This document shows, piece after piece, positions 31,803 to 43,042 of a DNA stretch of 64,000 bases. The stretch comes from Tenrec ecaudatus (lineage: Eukaryota > Chordata > Mammalia > Afrosoricida > Tenrecidae): NCBI RefSeq assembly GCF_050624435.1, contig NC_134536.1, forward strand, positions 7,816,758 through 7,880,757. The letters are read 5' to 3'. Position numbers and translations under genes: made by a program. Each line of letters opens with the position of its first letter. Position 1 is the stretch's first letter. Under the pieces are notes generated by a model. That model ran no database searches and had not been told where the DNA came from. It was given only the letters and a program-made list of their open reading frames with translations.

Positions 31803-33354
31803 GCTCTTTCTGTCTCCAAAGCATCCCCCATTCCCAAATATGCATCACCCTCACCTCCTAACCAGCCTCACTCCAGCCCCTACAATGATGGCAGCCAGGG
31901 AGAACATTCTAGTGGCCGAATGCTATGTCAAAGGACTCCTCTGTGAGTCCCTCTGGGCTTCCCGCCCCTGGCCAGCAGGCATGAATCACCCTCTTCAGAC
32001 CAGAAACGAAGTTGGCAAAGACTCGGCAAGTAGGCCTGGCAGCCACGGGCTTGAGGGTTAGAGGAAGCGTCCGGGGCAGGTTTTCTTTTTTCCAGACTCC
32101 TAGAAAATGATGCTGTGGGCTGAGGAAGCAGAGAGGCCCCTGGGCTGTACAAACAGTTTGCACTTGAGCGCCAACCCTAAAGCTTGGTTCAGACATATAC
32201 GCCCCCACCCCTACCTCTACCCACCCCCACCAGGGACCCCATGGAAGGAAGGGAGGGAGGGGGCGGGGCTACTTCTGTAAAGATGACAGCCAAGAGAAGC
32301 CTCCGGGACAGTTCTACTTTGTAAGACACGGGTCGCCATGAGTTTAGAAACAACGAGATGGTGGCAGGTCGGGTTTGTTTGGGTTTTCTTCCATTGTGGT
32401 GATCTGTGGGTTTGGGGGAAAACAGAGAGAGGAAAGCGGGCAGAGAGGCGACTGAGCAGCAGCGAGCAGGGAGTGTGGGGCTGGCAGTGGCGGGCTGAGC
32501 CCCACCCCCAGCTGCCTGTGTGGGGCCCACCAGCCTGTTCCTGTCAATTAGATGGTTGTCAGAAGCCAGGCTTGCCCAGCCCCTGTCAGGGGCCCCAGGA
32601 TGCTCCTGAATCATCTACTGCAGAGGGCAGGGCTACTCCCTGTGCAGGTGGGGGCTGGGCAGGCTGAGCTGGAACCAACCGGTTCCACCTTCCTGAGTGG
32701 AAGATGTGTGGCCTTCACAAGAGCATGAGAAGTCTGGAATGACAGAAGCAATGGGGTTTTTCCGTGAACCTGTTGAGGCCCTCACCTACAGCTGACCCGG
32801 TGACCTAGCAGCAGAGCTGAGGCATCCGCTGCTGAGCACGAGGGCAGTTATAGAGAGCAGTTGTGGAGGGTGGCCAGGCCAGGCCTCAGGCTCAAAGGGG
32901 AGCTTCCAATATTGACCTCATTGTAGAAGGCCAAGGTGGGGACAGAGGACTTCTCTGGAAGCAGGGGGAACCCAACACCTTCCCCAACAACAAAACCACG
33001 CAAAGCAAGCCAACTCCCAGCAGCCCCACCCCCACCCCCTGGGCTTTCATCTCAGGCACCTCTGGGTAGATGAGAACCTTCAGCCTTTCTGCTAGCAGCT
33101 GAGTACATTAACCCCAGAACCTCTGAGTTCCTACCCGGGAAGAAAAAGAAACCTAGGAGATAGGATGGAGAGAATCCTGAGCTAACGGAATGCTTTCCCG
33201 TCCCGGGACACTGGACTCGGGCAAGATCAAGTTCTCTACCAGATGAAGAAAAAAGCTCTTGTCAGCCAGGTTGGATTAAGTCTTAGAGAAGTCAGCCTTC
33301 CGCACATCTGAGTTTGTAAATGGAAAGGCTGACTCGATAGCAGTGTGGTTTCTG
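31803..33354. other. Intergenic, GC-moderate, no recognised gene
   Basis: Includes G- and C-rich stretches (near 32240-32270 and 32460-32530). Overlapping open frames on both strands have no recognisable domain and no splice context I would trust. Confidence 0.45.
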
Positions 33355-33545
33355 GTGGGCAGAAAGGGCTACACGTTGCGCTGCCGACGTCAAGGTCAGT
33401 GGTTCAAACCCCCCAGGCACTCTGTAAGGGGAAAGAACAAGGCTCTCTCCTGTAAAGATTTTCAAGTGTCTGAAACCCAAAGGGGGCAGCTCCGTCCTGC
33501 CCCACAGGGCTCTCAGGAGTCAGAATCCACTCTCTGACAGTAATT
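33355..33545 (+). mobile_element. AfroSINE, plus, diverged
   Basis: TTGCGCTGCCGACGTCAAGG, CAGTGGTTCAAACCCCC, CTCCTGTAAAGATTTTCAAG, and tail AGGAGTCAGAATCCACTC. Confidence 0.82.
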
Positions 33546-34401
33546 TTGTTTTGTATTTTTGACTCATGAATGGAACAGACAAGCTCACTCCCAAATGGGA
33601 CCCTCACCACAGGCACTGAGGCTAGGATTTACATCAAACGGAAGATTGTGGCATCTGATCCCCAAATGAGAACAACTATATCATTACACAACGTCCAAAT
33701 TCCATCATTACGTAACTGTCAAGCCACTGAAAATCAGCCCAGCCACATTGACACAGGACTTCACCGCCATAGGCTGCATGCCCCTTATTTGCAGCAAGCT
33801 GCCCAATCCCCTTAGTGGGACACAAGCACCCCCATTATGTGAGGCTCACAAAGACCCTGGCGAGAGGAGGAGGAAGTCCTGCCTGCCCTGCATCTTCCTG
33901 GCAGGAATTACTGCGACAAAGCACTGGAGACAATCCCCCACTGGAGTCCTACGGTGAGGTGCACGCATGTAAAACACAAAAATAATCCAGAAAGGACATA
34001 GAAAAGGAAACCGGGTCCTTTATTTGTGGGAAATGGGTGGTATAAACAGGATACAGGCACCCCTCGTATAACTGTGCCACACAATCGCTGCTTATTTTAC
34101 AAGCGGCAGGTTCATAGCAGCCCTGCATCGTCCAAGCCACTTGGCGCCACTTGTCCATGGATGCCATTCGTCCAACAGCATGTGTCGACTTGGCGTCTCG
34201 TCGTGTCATACTCGGGTCACGCTCACGATGTTCCGCAGTGCTTGTGGTACTTCGTAGACCACTGAGCCACCCCTCCCTGTGCACAACAGAACAACGCACT
34301 GCCCTGTTCGGGATTATTGGAATTGGCAGAGGGCCTGGCGAAGCCTAATAATCTTTAGCCTTCTGCTCCCTCCACCAGTGAGATTCTAACCGGGACAAAA
34401 A
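33546..34401. other. Intergenic, unidentified; possible decayed repeat at 33950-34380
   Basis: The minus strand of 33950-34300 has a 116-codon open frame beside an AATAAA-like motif (reverse of CCTTTATTTGTGG near 34020). The protein is unfamiliar. An unrecognised repeat or retropseudogene is possible; I could not decide. Confidence 0.3.
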
Positions 34402-34586
34402 CCAAACCAAACCCATGACCCGTGTCAACACCGACTCCGAGCAATGCTACAGGACAGGACAGAAAGCTGCCCCACCTGTGTGGGAACAGAAGGCCGTGTC
34501 GCTCTCTTGAGGAGCAGTGATGGTTTTGAACGGCCAACTTTGGGTTAGCAGCCAACCACTTAACCTGTGCGCCACCAGGGCTCCTT
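34402..34586 (-). mobile_element. AfroSINE, minus
   Basis: AACCAAACCCATGACCCG, CACCGACTCCGAGCAATG, GGGTTAGCAGCCAACC, GTGCGCCACCAGGGCTCC. Confidence 0.88.
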
Positions 34587-34690
34587 ATTCAATAGGACAA
34601 TGCATCCTAATTATACTCCCAGATTTCATGCACCTTGCAAAGGAGCTAAGGGAGCCATAGCGGAGAAAGTAGAAGCAATTTATAAGCTGT

Positions 34691-34881
34691 GAGGAGCCCT
34701 GGTGGTTACCAGTTGGGCTGCTAACTGGAAGGTCCACAGGTCAAAACCACCAGCCGCTCCTCAGGAGAAAGACGGGGCTTTCTACTTCCGTAAACAGCTC
34801 TTCTCGGGAACCCACGGGGCAGTTCTATCCTGCCCTGGAGGGTTGCTATGAGTTGGCACTGACTTGATGGCAGTGAGGGAG
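34691..34881 (+). mobile_element. AfroSINE, plus
   Basis: GAGGAGCCCTGGTGGTTACC, GTTGGGCTGCTAACTGG, AGCCGCTCCTCAGGAG, CGGGGCAGTTCTATCCTG, tail GCTATGAGTTGGCACTGAC. Full length. Confidence 0.93.
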
Positions 34882-34982
34882 TGAGAAGACATGGGAGTCG
34901 AGTCTGTCTAGCTGAACGCTGTGTAGCTGAAGCAGGACGCTAATGTGAGAGGTCTCCTCTCCCAGTAAGAAAAGGAGCTCTT

Positions 34983-36013
34983 TAGGAGGCAAAGGTCATT
35001 TATAGAGGTCTAAATACAGGCATGTACATATGTAAATATATTTATATATGAGGATGGGGAAATAGATTTATGTGCATATTTTTATGTTTGGTATTAAAGT
35101 AGCAGATGGACATTGGGCCTCCACTCAAGTACTTACTTCCTCAATGCAAAAATACTTCGTTCTATTAAACTGGCATTCCATGATGCTGACCTTCCCGAAA
35201 CGATCGCTGAAGACAAAGCAGGTGCATAAGTAAATGTGAAAAAAGCTGATGGAGCCTGGCTATCAAAAGATAATAGCATCTATGGTCTTAAAGACTTGAA
35301 GGTAAACAAGCAACCATCTAGCTCAGAAGCAACAAAGCCCACATGGAAGAAGCACACCAGCCTGTGTGATCACGAGGTGTCGATGGGATGAGGTATCAGG
35401 CATCAAAGAGTGCGGAGTGGGGACTCACAGCCCATCTGTAGGCAATTGGACATCCTCTTATGGAAGGGTCGTGGGGGAGGAAATGAGCCAGTCAGGGTGC
35501 AGTGTAGCAATGATGAAACATACAACTTTCCTCTAGTTCCTAAATGCTTCCTCCCCCTCACTATCATGATCCCAATTCTACCTTACAAATCTGGCTAGTC
35601 CAGAGAATGTACATTGGTACTGACAGGAACTGGAAACACAGGGAGTCCAGGATGGATGATCCCTTCAGGACCAGTGCTGAGAGTGGCTATACCAGGAGGG
35701 TGGAGGAAGGATGGGGTAGAAAGGGGGAACTGATTCTAAGAATCTATATATAACCTCTTCCCTGGGGGACAGACAACAGAAAAGTGGGTGAAGGGAGACA
35801 CGGACAGTGTAAGATATGACAAAATAATAATTTATAAATTATCAAGGGTTCATGAGAGAGGGGGTAATGAGGAGCTGATGCCAGGGGCTTATGTGAAGAG
35901 CAAATATTTTGAGAATGATGAGGGTAACGAATGTACAAATGTGATTTATACAATGGATTGTGGTACGAGTTGTATGAACCCCCAGTAAAATGATCTTTAA
36001 AAAAAAGAAAAGA
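34983..36013 (+). mobile_element. 5'-truncated L1 (3' UTR only) with 16-bp target-site duplication
   Basis: 1,031 bp of L1 3' UTR ending in AGTAAAATGATC then an A-rich tail, flanked by AAGAAAAGGAGCTCTT at 34967-34982 and again at 36014-36029. Internal landmarks are GATGGACATTGGGCCTCC, GGCATTCCATGATGC, TGTGTGATCACGAGGTG, CAATTGGACATCC and ACAGAAAAGTGGGTGAAGGG. The intact duplication and modest divergence suggest a comparatively young insertion. No ORF2 remains. Confidence 0.85.
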
Positions 36014-36029
36014 AAGAAAAGGAGCTCTT

Positions 36030-36509
36030 ACAGAAGAGATCAACCAGGTCTGATATTTTCCTTATCAATAATCCCCAAAGTTTGTCCCCCACCACATGTT
36101 GGCTGTTTGTGCCATGAATCAATGTTTGTCATCACGACGAGGACTTGGCGGGGTGCATCTGAGGCCGAATACATGCTGAGTTTGTCCAGTACAGAGAATG
36201 TGGCTACCTGAGAAGCAGCTCTGTCCACCATGTTGTGGCCACCTGTCGATTTCACTCCAGAAAATTCCATGCCATCAGTTTCAGATGAGGATGGCATCCT
36301 TGAAGGATTACCCGGGCTGTTGGGATTCTTGGCTGAAGAAAAGAAGTGCTGGTATTTAGTTACTCTGTTGAGCCTCATGACTGGTCTTATGGACACTTTT
36401 AGGACATGTTTAAAAATAGCATGACACATGTGTGAAGCTCATAAGGACCTTGTCATCTCAGGCTGGGTGCTCTCAAGTATTCGCTTCCTTTAAAGACCAG
36501 GCACCCTGT
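36030..36509. other. Intergenic, no recognised element
   Basis: Sequence between two L1 insertions; its right part may already be decayed L1, but I cannot align it by eye. Confidence 0.4.
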
Positions 36510-36847
36510 GACAGTTCCATCAAAAGACAAGTCACCAACTCCAAAACTTGGCAGAGGCAAATCTTTCTCTCAGGGGACAAGACACATGACCAGCAGCCCA
36601 TGAGAAAGCACTCAGCATTCTTAGTTGTCAAGCAAGCCACAGTGAGATACCGCTTCATACCCATGAGAGTGGATCACTTCCAAAGTCAGGGAAGAAGTGC
36701 TGGTAGGGATGCAGAGAGCTCCGAGCCCTCCTACACTGCTGGAGATACACCATGGTGAGGTTGCTTTGAGGGGGAAATGGGCAAGTGATGGAGCACAGAG
36801 CTACCATATGACCCAGGAATTCCACTCCTCGGAACACGCTGCTCTTG

Positions 36848-37032
36848 TGAGGTGCTCAGGCCATTCCAACTCTTAGGGACTCTGTAGTACAACTGTCCCA
36901 TAGGGTTTCCAAGATTGATAACTTTATGGAAACCTTGGAGACCCACATCGCTCTCCCACAGAGTGCGGGTGAGTTTGAACCACTGACCTTTTGGCTAGCA
37001 GCCAAGCTAAGCATTGTACCACCAGACTCGCT
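36848..37032 (-). mobile_element. AfroSINE, minus, nested in L1
   Basis: GGTGCTCAGGCCATTCC, CCCATAGGGTTTCCAAG, GTTTGAACCACTGACC, GTACCACCAGACTCG. A variant subfamily. Confidence 0.82.
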
Positions 37033-37356
37033 TCCTGGGAATATACGTAAGAGCAATGAGAACCGTGCATACACAGAAGCCAGTATATGAGTGTTTGCGT
37101 CAGCATTATTCCTAGCAGCCATCAAGCATAAATATCTCAAATGCTCATCCGCTGACAAATAGATCCATACAATATGGTCTATCTGAACGGTGGTGGAGGA
37201 TTTGGCTATAGAAAGCAATCAAGCACTGCACATGGCACAGCTGAGAGGAACCTGGGAAACATGCTGGCGCAGGAAAAACGCTAGGCATGAAAGGCCATGT
37301 ATGATATGATCCTATTTACATGAAATGTTCAGAAGAGGAAAATCTGCAACCCATAA

Positions 37357-37556
37357 ACCAACACACTGCCATCGAGTCAATGCAAATGCACAGCGATCCT
37401 GTAGGACTGGGTAGAATTGCCTCTGTGAATTTCTGAGACTGTAACTCTTTAAGGGAGTGGAAAGCCCTGCGGCTCCCTTACAGCTGCTGGTGGTTTCGAA
37501 CTGCTGACCTTGCAGTTAGCAGACCAATGCTTAACTGCTACACCACCAGGGCTCCT
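37357..37556 (-). mobile_element. AfroSINE, minus, nested in L1
   Basis: AACCAACACACTGCCATCG, GGTAGAATTGCCTCTGTG, GCTGGTGGTTTCGAACTG, ACACCACCAGGGCTCC. Full length. Confidence 0.93.
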
Positions 37557-37835
37557 CAGGGAAATCTTTTCGGACAGAAATTGGAGGAATGGTTGCTTGC
37601 AGCTTGGATGGGGAGAATGGAGAAGTGGTAACTAATGGGCAGGGGCCTAGTTTTGAGATGATGAAATTGTTCTAGAAATGACTGCGGTAAAGGGTACACA
37701 GAAAACCACTGAAGTACGCACTTCAAAGAGGTGAGTTCTAGGAGATGTGGATTGTATCTCCATAAGAATGTGGTGTTTTGTTTTGTTTTGTTTAAAAAGG
37801 CAGGGTAGCCACAAATTAGGGTTGAACAGGGTGGG

Positions 37836-38045
37836 TCCTGGGGCCCTGTGGCACAGAGGATTAAGCGTTTGGGCTGCTCGCCGCAAGGGTGGTGGTTCAA
37901 ACCCACCAGTGTTCTACAGGAAAAAACTGAGACGGCCTGTCTGCTCCTGTGAAGATTTGCCGCCCCACAAACCCCAAGGAGCAATTCTGCTCTGCTCCGC
38001 AGGGTCACTGTGAGCCGGAACTAACCCAATGGCAGTGGGTTTATT
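37836..38045 (+). mobile_element. AfroSINE, plus
   Basis: GGGGCCCTGTGGCACAGAGG, GCGTTTGGGCTGCTCGCC, GTGGTTCAAACCCACCAG, GTCACTGTGAGCCGGAAC, then ATGGCAGTGGGTTTATT. Full length. Confidence 0.93.
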
Positions 38046-39635
38046 ATGGGAAAAGGAAGGCATGCCTATATTGTCCTAGCAGAACTCCTGGCCACCCGGC
38101 ACCACAAAAGGCATTTGTTCCTGTGGCCTCTAGTTCCGGAATGCAAGCCTGCGCCCTCACAGCCCTCCAATAAACCAGGAAAGTAATGTTCCCGTGAATA
38201 ACTGTTTTCTACTTTTCCTGAACACAGTGTGGGAGAAGAGGAACACATACCAGGGAGAAACATCCCTGTCAGGCGTTCGGAAAACAGTCTAACCTGAAGG
38301 ATTGCGTCATTCTCTAGGATAATCGGTTATGGTTCGTTCATTACCAAACTGAAAATCAAGTGGGTCCAGGAAATGACTTCATGACCTTCTCTCTCCTGAG
38401 AGGCCAGTGAGTGAGCCCATTCCGTCTTCATTCACTGGCCCCTCTGTGTCCTCTGCTGTGCTAAACACCCTGCAGAGTCCAGAGCAGCTTCGAACATTGC
38501 CAGCCTACTTAGAGAAGAAAGCTCACACGCTTTGGGCCACCCAAGAGGCAAAGCGCATCTGGGGGTGTGATTCCGAGAGAGAGACAGAGAGAGAGAGAGA
38601 GAATGTGTGTGTGGAGGGGGGATGACATCTTTCTCTTGTTTGTTCAGATCATCTTGCCCCCTCTCCACTCTGGTATGGCATCTGAAGTGATTTAAAATGG
38701 ATTCCATTTTCAGCTTGCCCGCCCCTCTGAAATAAACACATCCCGAGTGATCTAAAAACAGGCCCAGGAACTCTGGAAATGGGATCTGATGAACCTTCCT
38801 TAAGGTTCATGGGAAAAATTCCATATCATCTGCGGCACAGTTTACTTAAGAGAGCATGTTTCACTTACCATTGGAAAAGGAAGCGATCTACAATAAACAG
38901 GGTAAAAATGTCCTCTCCTTTCTCCTTACTGTTCACATGCATACACAGAGCGTTAGTGTTGGAACTGGGCCAGTTCTTTCCTAACAGGCCTGTGGGGACA
39001 GAAGGCCTCTCATGGCCTTGTGCCCCCCTTTCCTGTGAGGAAGGGGAATCTCCCCTCCCCCCTCAGAAAGTACTTCGGGGTCCTCTACAAGGGTCACCTG
39101 AGTCAGTTTGAACCCAAGGAATAGTTCGACTCCCACCGAACAGGAAGCCATGCATGTCCCCACGTCACACAAATGGGACCAGCAAAAGACAATGGTTAAT
39201 GGGCCCATTCCACTCTAGGATCTGCAAGGTCGGTCCCAGAGAAGGGGTGCTTCCACCGGGGGACACAGCTCTCCCCAGGTCCAGGAATAAAAGGACCCCC
39301 TACCCACCCCATGCCAGCAGGGGCAGTTGACACTGATCCCACAGAAGAGAAAGGGTGTCTGGCACATGGCAGACTAGGTGATGGCCTGTGGGTGTGTCTC
39401 CAGATCAGCTCAACTCCTGGTAAACCTGAACTGGTTCTCTACAACGTCTGCCCGTGCCTCCAGGCCTAATGGCTTCCCAAGGTCATCTGTTTCTACTTTG
39501 TCCTTCTTCCTGCCTGTCCCAGTCTCCACCAGCAAGTTCCCAAGTGGCATATGCTTGGGCCTCCCATGGGATGCAAGAAGAAAAGATGGCTTTTCTAGAT
39601 GGCTACGGTATTGTTTTTATCTCCTGTTTTAATAT
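38046..39635. other. Intergenic, no recognised gene
   Basis: Contains a short GA-rich microsatellite near 38575-38602. No supported exon or repeat family otherwise. Confidence 0.5.
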
Positions 39636-39808
39636 AACCAGTTGCTGTCGAGTGTGTTCTGCTACATGGCAACAGGGGGTTATCGATGGCTGGTTTGGGT
39701 GGGAGTTAGATTGCTGGGACTTTCTCCCAAGACCCCTCTTGATAGACCGGAGCCTCCAGCCTTTCCCTTTAGCAGCTGAGCTTGCGCACTGTTTGCACCC
39801 GGCAGGGA
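39636..39808 (-). mobile_element. AfroSINE variant, minus
   Basis: ACCAGTTGCTGTCGAGTG, CTACATGGCAACAGG, GAGCCTCCAGCCTTTCCC, TTTAGCAGCTGAGC, ACTGTTTGCACCCGG. A divergent subfamily, shared with 51214-51385. Confidence 0.7.
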
Positions 39809-39864
39809 CTTGCTTCCTTTCCACAGTCGCCTTACATCGTGCCTGGGATAGCGTAACAAAATCA

Positions 39865-39985
39865 CCAAACTCCCTGTCCCCCGTCCATTCTGGTTGAGCG
39901 GAGCCCCTTAGGATGGAGCAGAGGTGTCCCTGGGGGTTTCCCAGAAGATAAATCACAGGAGCAGAAAGCCTCGTCTTCCTTCCCT
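39865..39985 (-). mobile_element. AfroSINE fragment, minus
   Basis: ACCAAACTCCCTGTCCCCC, CCATTCTGGTTGAGCGG, GCAGAAAGCCTCGTCTTCC. The tRNA-like end is absent. Confidence 0.65.
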
Positions 39986-40524
39986 GTCTATCAATCAATG
40001 CTTCTAATTTGGCAATAAAGTATCTTTCATGGGATACACGCTCACTTTCGTTTGTTTGCTTTGACTGGTGTGAGACCAACGCAGTCTGTGGGTCACTGCC
40101 CTGCACCCTGAATCCTGGGATCTTTCTAGCACACAGCTCCTCAGGGGTCCCTCCTTTACTCCAACATGCTCCCTGACACCTTGTGCTCACATGCCATCTC
40201 TCTTGTCGGGCCGTTGCTGGGGCCACTCACTGTCATCAGCTTCTTTCACTACTTATCCAGGGCCTCTCATGAGGCGCATACCTTTTTGCCTTGTAACGTA
40301 GGCATTTGTGGAGAATGTCCTGATTCGTCCCTGGCACGTTTTAAGCTTCTTGTCGACAGAGGCCATGTGTGCATTTCTCCCGCGCCTAGCCCTGCTCTGT
40401 GCAAATAGAAAGGCATCCCATGAATGTGTGTAGACTGAGCGATCACAGATCTCAAAATCGCCTCTTAATGATAGGTCTTATATTTTTAAAATCCATTCTT
40501 CAAAGGAAATCATGTTGATTCTTA

Positions 40525-40935
40525 AGTGTTGAATTGTGTCCCCCTAAAAGATACGTTGTAGCTCTCACCCTTGTACCTTGTCCATGGGACCTGGTTTGGA
40601 AATCGGATCTTGGAAAATTTAATTAATTATCTACTTCATACTGAAGTACTGTGGGTGTTGATACAATCTGAGTAGCATCCTCTTAAAGGAGGAGACACCA
40701 ACGTACTTCGGGAGGAGAGCCATGGGACAACAGAGGTAGAATTGAGGTCCTGCTGTACCTACAAGCCGATGAAAGTACAGGGCTACCAGGTAGCAGTGAA
40801 ACAGTAAGAGCTTCCCCTCCAGTCTTCAGAGAGAACGTAGCCTTGTCCACACTCTGAAGCGGACTTCTAGAACTGAAAGACAATACATGCCTGTGGTTTA
40901 AAACCACCTACTTCGTGGTACTCGGTTTCCAAAAC
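40525..40935 (+). mobile_element. Ancient LTR-like repeat (MaLR-like), copy 2
   Basis: TGTTGAATTGTGTCCCCCTAAAAG, CTGGTTTGGAAATCGGATCTT, CTACAAGCCGATG, GACTTCTAGAACTG and CCACCTACTTCGTGG give the same order as copy 1 at 18990-19385. Confidence 0.5.
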
Positions 40936-41100
40936 ATCAGGAAACCAGCACAGTGGTTATTAAGACGTTCTGTAGACTTAAATAGATGTCCTTTTCAGGA
41001 AATGTCCATGATCCCTACCAGCCTCTAACAGCCTCTACCAGCAGGGCCACAACAATCATTAGTTTAGAGAATAAAATTTCCACAAGATAGCAGGATGGCC

Positions 41101-41104
<4 letters not shown>

Positions 41105-41141
<37 letters not shown>

Positions 41142-41170
41142 TATATTATAATATATATGTATATAATTTA
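41105..41170. repeat. (TA)n microsatellite with interruptions
   Basis: About 17 perfect TA units followed by degenerate TA/AATT sequence, abutting the 3' end of the RTE copy at 41190. Confidence 0.95.
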
Positions 41171-41189
41171 CCAAATTCTCTTCAAAATC

Positions 41190-42760
41190 ATGCTTGTTGT
41201 CCTTAGGTGTCCTCGAGTCGGCACCGACTCACAGTGACCCCCGCGCCACAGAAGGACGCACCCAGTCCGCACTGTCCTCACAATCGCTCTTCTGCTGCAG
41301 CCACCGTGTCACTCCATCTTGCTCGGGGCCTTCCCCCTTTCAATCCCTTCACTTTATCAGGCTGGACGTCCTGCCCCAGGAACTGCTCTCTCCGAGTCGC
41401 ATGCCCACAGTCCATGAGACAAGGTCTCACCAGCTTTCCCTCGAAGCAGCATTCTGGCTGCACTCTCACCAAGAAAGATCTGTCTGTTCTTTTAGCCCCG
41501 GTGCTTTCAGCAGTCTTTGCCAGCACCACCGTGCAACTGCATCGGTTTTTCTCAAGTCTCCCTACTGAATGTCCAACTTTCACATGCATGCGCGGTGGTT
41601 GGAAATCCCATGGCGTGAGTCAGGCACACCTTCATCCTCACAGTGACATCCTTGCTTTTAAAAAGGTTTCACGCACCAGATTTTCTCATTGCAACCCATC
41701 ATTGGATCACTTGACTGTTAGGTCCAGGAGCATTGACTGTGGATCCAGGCGGGATTAAATCCCTGAGAACGTCAGTCTTTTCTCTGTGTATCGTGATGTT
41801 GCCGACTGGTCCAACTGGAAGGATTCGGGTCTTCTTTACATATTGATTTGTACTCCACACTGAAGCCTGTGGTCCTTGATCTCTTCTTCAGTAGGAGCTG
41901 CAAGTTCTCTTCAGTTTCAGGAAGCAAGGTTGTGCCATCTGCACATCACAGATTGTTACTAAGCCTTCCTCCGACGCTGGTGCTGCATTCTCCTTCATAG
42001 AAGCCAGCTTCTCTGATGACTGGCTCAGCATACACATCGAATAAGTATGGTGAGAGGATAGATTCAATAAAATAACCCCCTAAAATCAGGGCAGGTGTGC
42101 GTCTCTTCCACAGTTGGCCTCTGGCCAGGTTTTAGCTGCTGCTATTGAACCTGCCTCTGGTCTATTCCCACAGATGTAGTTGATTTCATTTCGGTGTACT
42201 CCATCTGGAGATGTGCATGTGGGCAGTTGCTGTTTGTGTTGTTGAAAAAAGATATTTGATATTTAAGGAGAAGGAGCCTTGGACACATGGATAGATGTAT
42301 GGAGGGATTGTGGTAAGAGCCCCCAGGAAAATGATTCCATAAATAAATAATTTTTAACATGTGGAATGAAAATTCTATCAGGCGGTCTTCAGGTTCGTTT
42401 CTATCATCACCACCATGGTTTCTAACTGCTGATCTTACCTCTTTATTTCTAACGTTTGCATTCCAATCACCAACAGCTATCAATGCACCTGGATTGCATG
42501 TATGATCAATTTCAGACTGAAGACGTTGGTAGATTTCTTCAATTTCTGCTTCGCTATCTTTTGTGGTTGGTGTGTGCATTTGAATAACAGTCCCATTGAT
42601 TAGGTTTTCTGATAGATTTTATCCTGTATGCTGATAGATTTTATCCTATCCCAGACCGCATTGTACTTCAAGGCTGATCTTGAAATGTCCGTTTAGATGA
42701 TGAATGCAGCGCCATTCCCCTTGATTGTGTCATTCCCAACATAGTAAACCACATGGGATT
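41190..42760 (-). mobile_element. RTE (BovB-like) LINE, minus, internally deleted, with endonuclease remnant
   Basis: Reading minus, the element's 3' end is at 41190 (GAGTCGGTGCCGACTCGAGG and a GACAACAAG end). The C-terminal reverse-transcriptase part extends to about 42060. After a deletion, 42104-42760 holds the apurinic endonuclease region. There, 42579-42142 stays open for 145 codons and contains APE-like ALIAVGDWNANV and a DRLIEFSF block, matching the GDWNA motif of RTE endonucleases. A small L1 tail (42262-42355) is inserted. The element cannot encode a working protein because most of the polymerase is missing. Confidence 0.85.
42262..42355 (+). mobile_element. Short L1 3' tail inserted in the RTE
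   Basis: ACATGGATAGATGTATGGAGGG, GATTGTGGTAAGAGCCCCC, then AAATGATTCCATAAATAAATAA: the last ~90 bp of the afrotherian L1 3' UTR, cutting the RTE endonuclease region. Confidence 0.65.
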
Positions 42761-42813
42761 TTTTTGCTTCAAAATGTCCATGGGAAAAGGCACCCTTAGC
42801 CTACCCATTAACT

Positions 42814-43042
42814 CAGGGGTCCTCAAACTTTTAAAACAGGGGGCCAGCTCACTGTCCCTCAGACCCGCTGGAGGGCCAGAGTATGGGTATTAAAAAAAAA
42901 ACAGCTATGAACAAATTCCTATGCACACTGCACATATCTTATTTTGAAGTAAAAAAAAAATGGGGGAAAAACACCCGGCGGGCCAGATAAATGTCCTCAG
43001 CGGGCTGCATGTGGCCTGCGGGCCATAGTTTGAGGACGCCTG
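42814..43042. mobile_element. hAT MITE resembling OposCharlie1, second copy
   Basis: 229 bp from CAGGGGTCCTCAAACTTTT to AGTTTGAGGACGCCTG. Strongly similar to 30495-30721 and carries the same GACGCCTG end variant. The flanks share TTAACT but I cannot align an exact 8-bp duplication. Confidence 0.87.

Larger units (their letters stand above)
36510..37800 (+). mobile_element. Old L1M ORF2-3' UTR relic, split by two AfroSINEs
   Basis: Plus-strand ORF2 end: AAAAGACAAGTCACCAACTCC, GAGATACCGCTTCATACCCA, TCCTACACTGCTGG, TACCATATGACCCAGGAATTCC. It resumes after the first SINE with CCTGGGAATATACGTAAGAGC, CAAATAGATCCATACAATATGG and ACATGAAATGTTCAGAAGAGG, and after the second with GGGAGAATGGAGAAGTGG and TGGATTGTATCTCC. 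The sequence is collinear with an L1 3' half, so the SINEs are later insertions. Confidence 0.8.

Noticed and set aside
33949..34299. 116-codon minus frame near an AATAAA motif
   Set aside because: Unfamiliar protein, possible repeat; insufficient evidence for a gene or retropseudogene.
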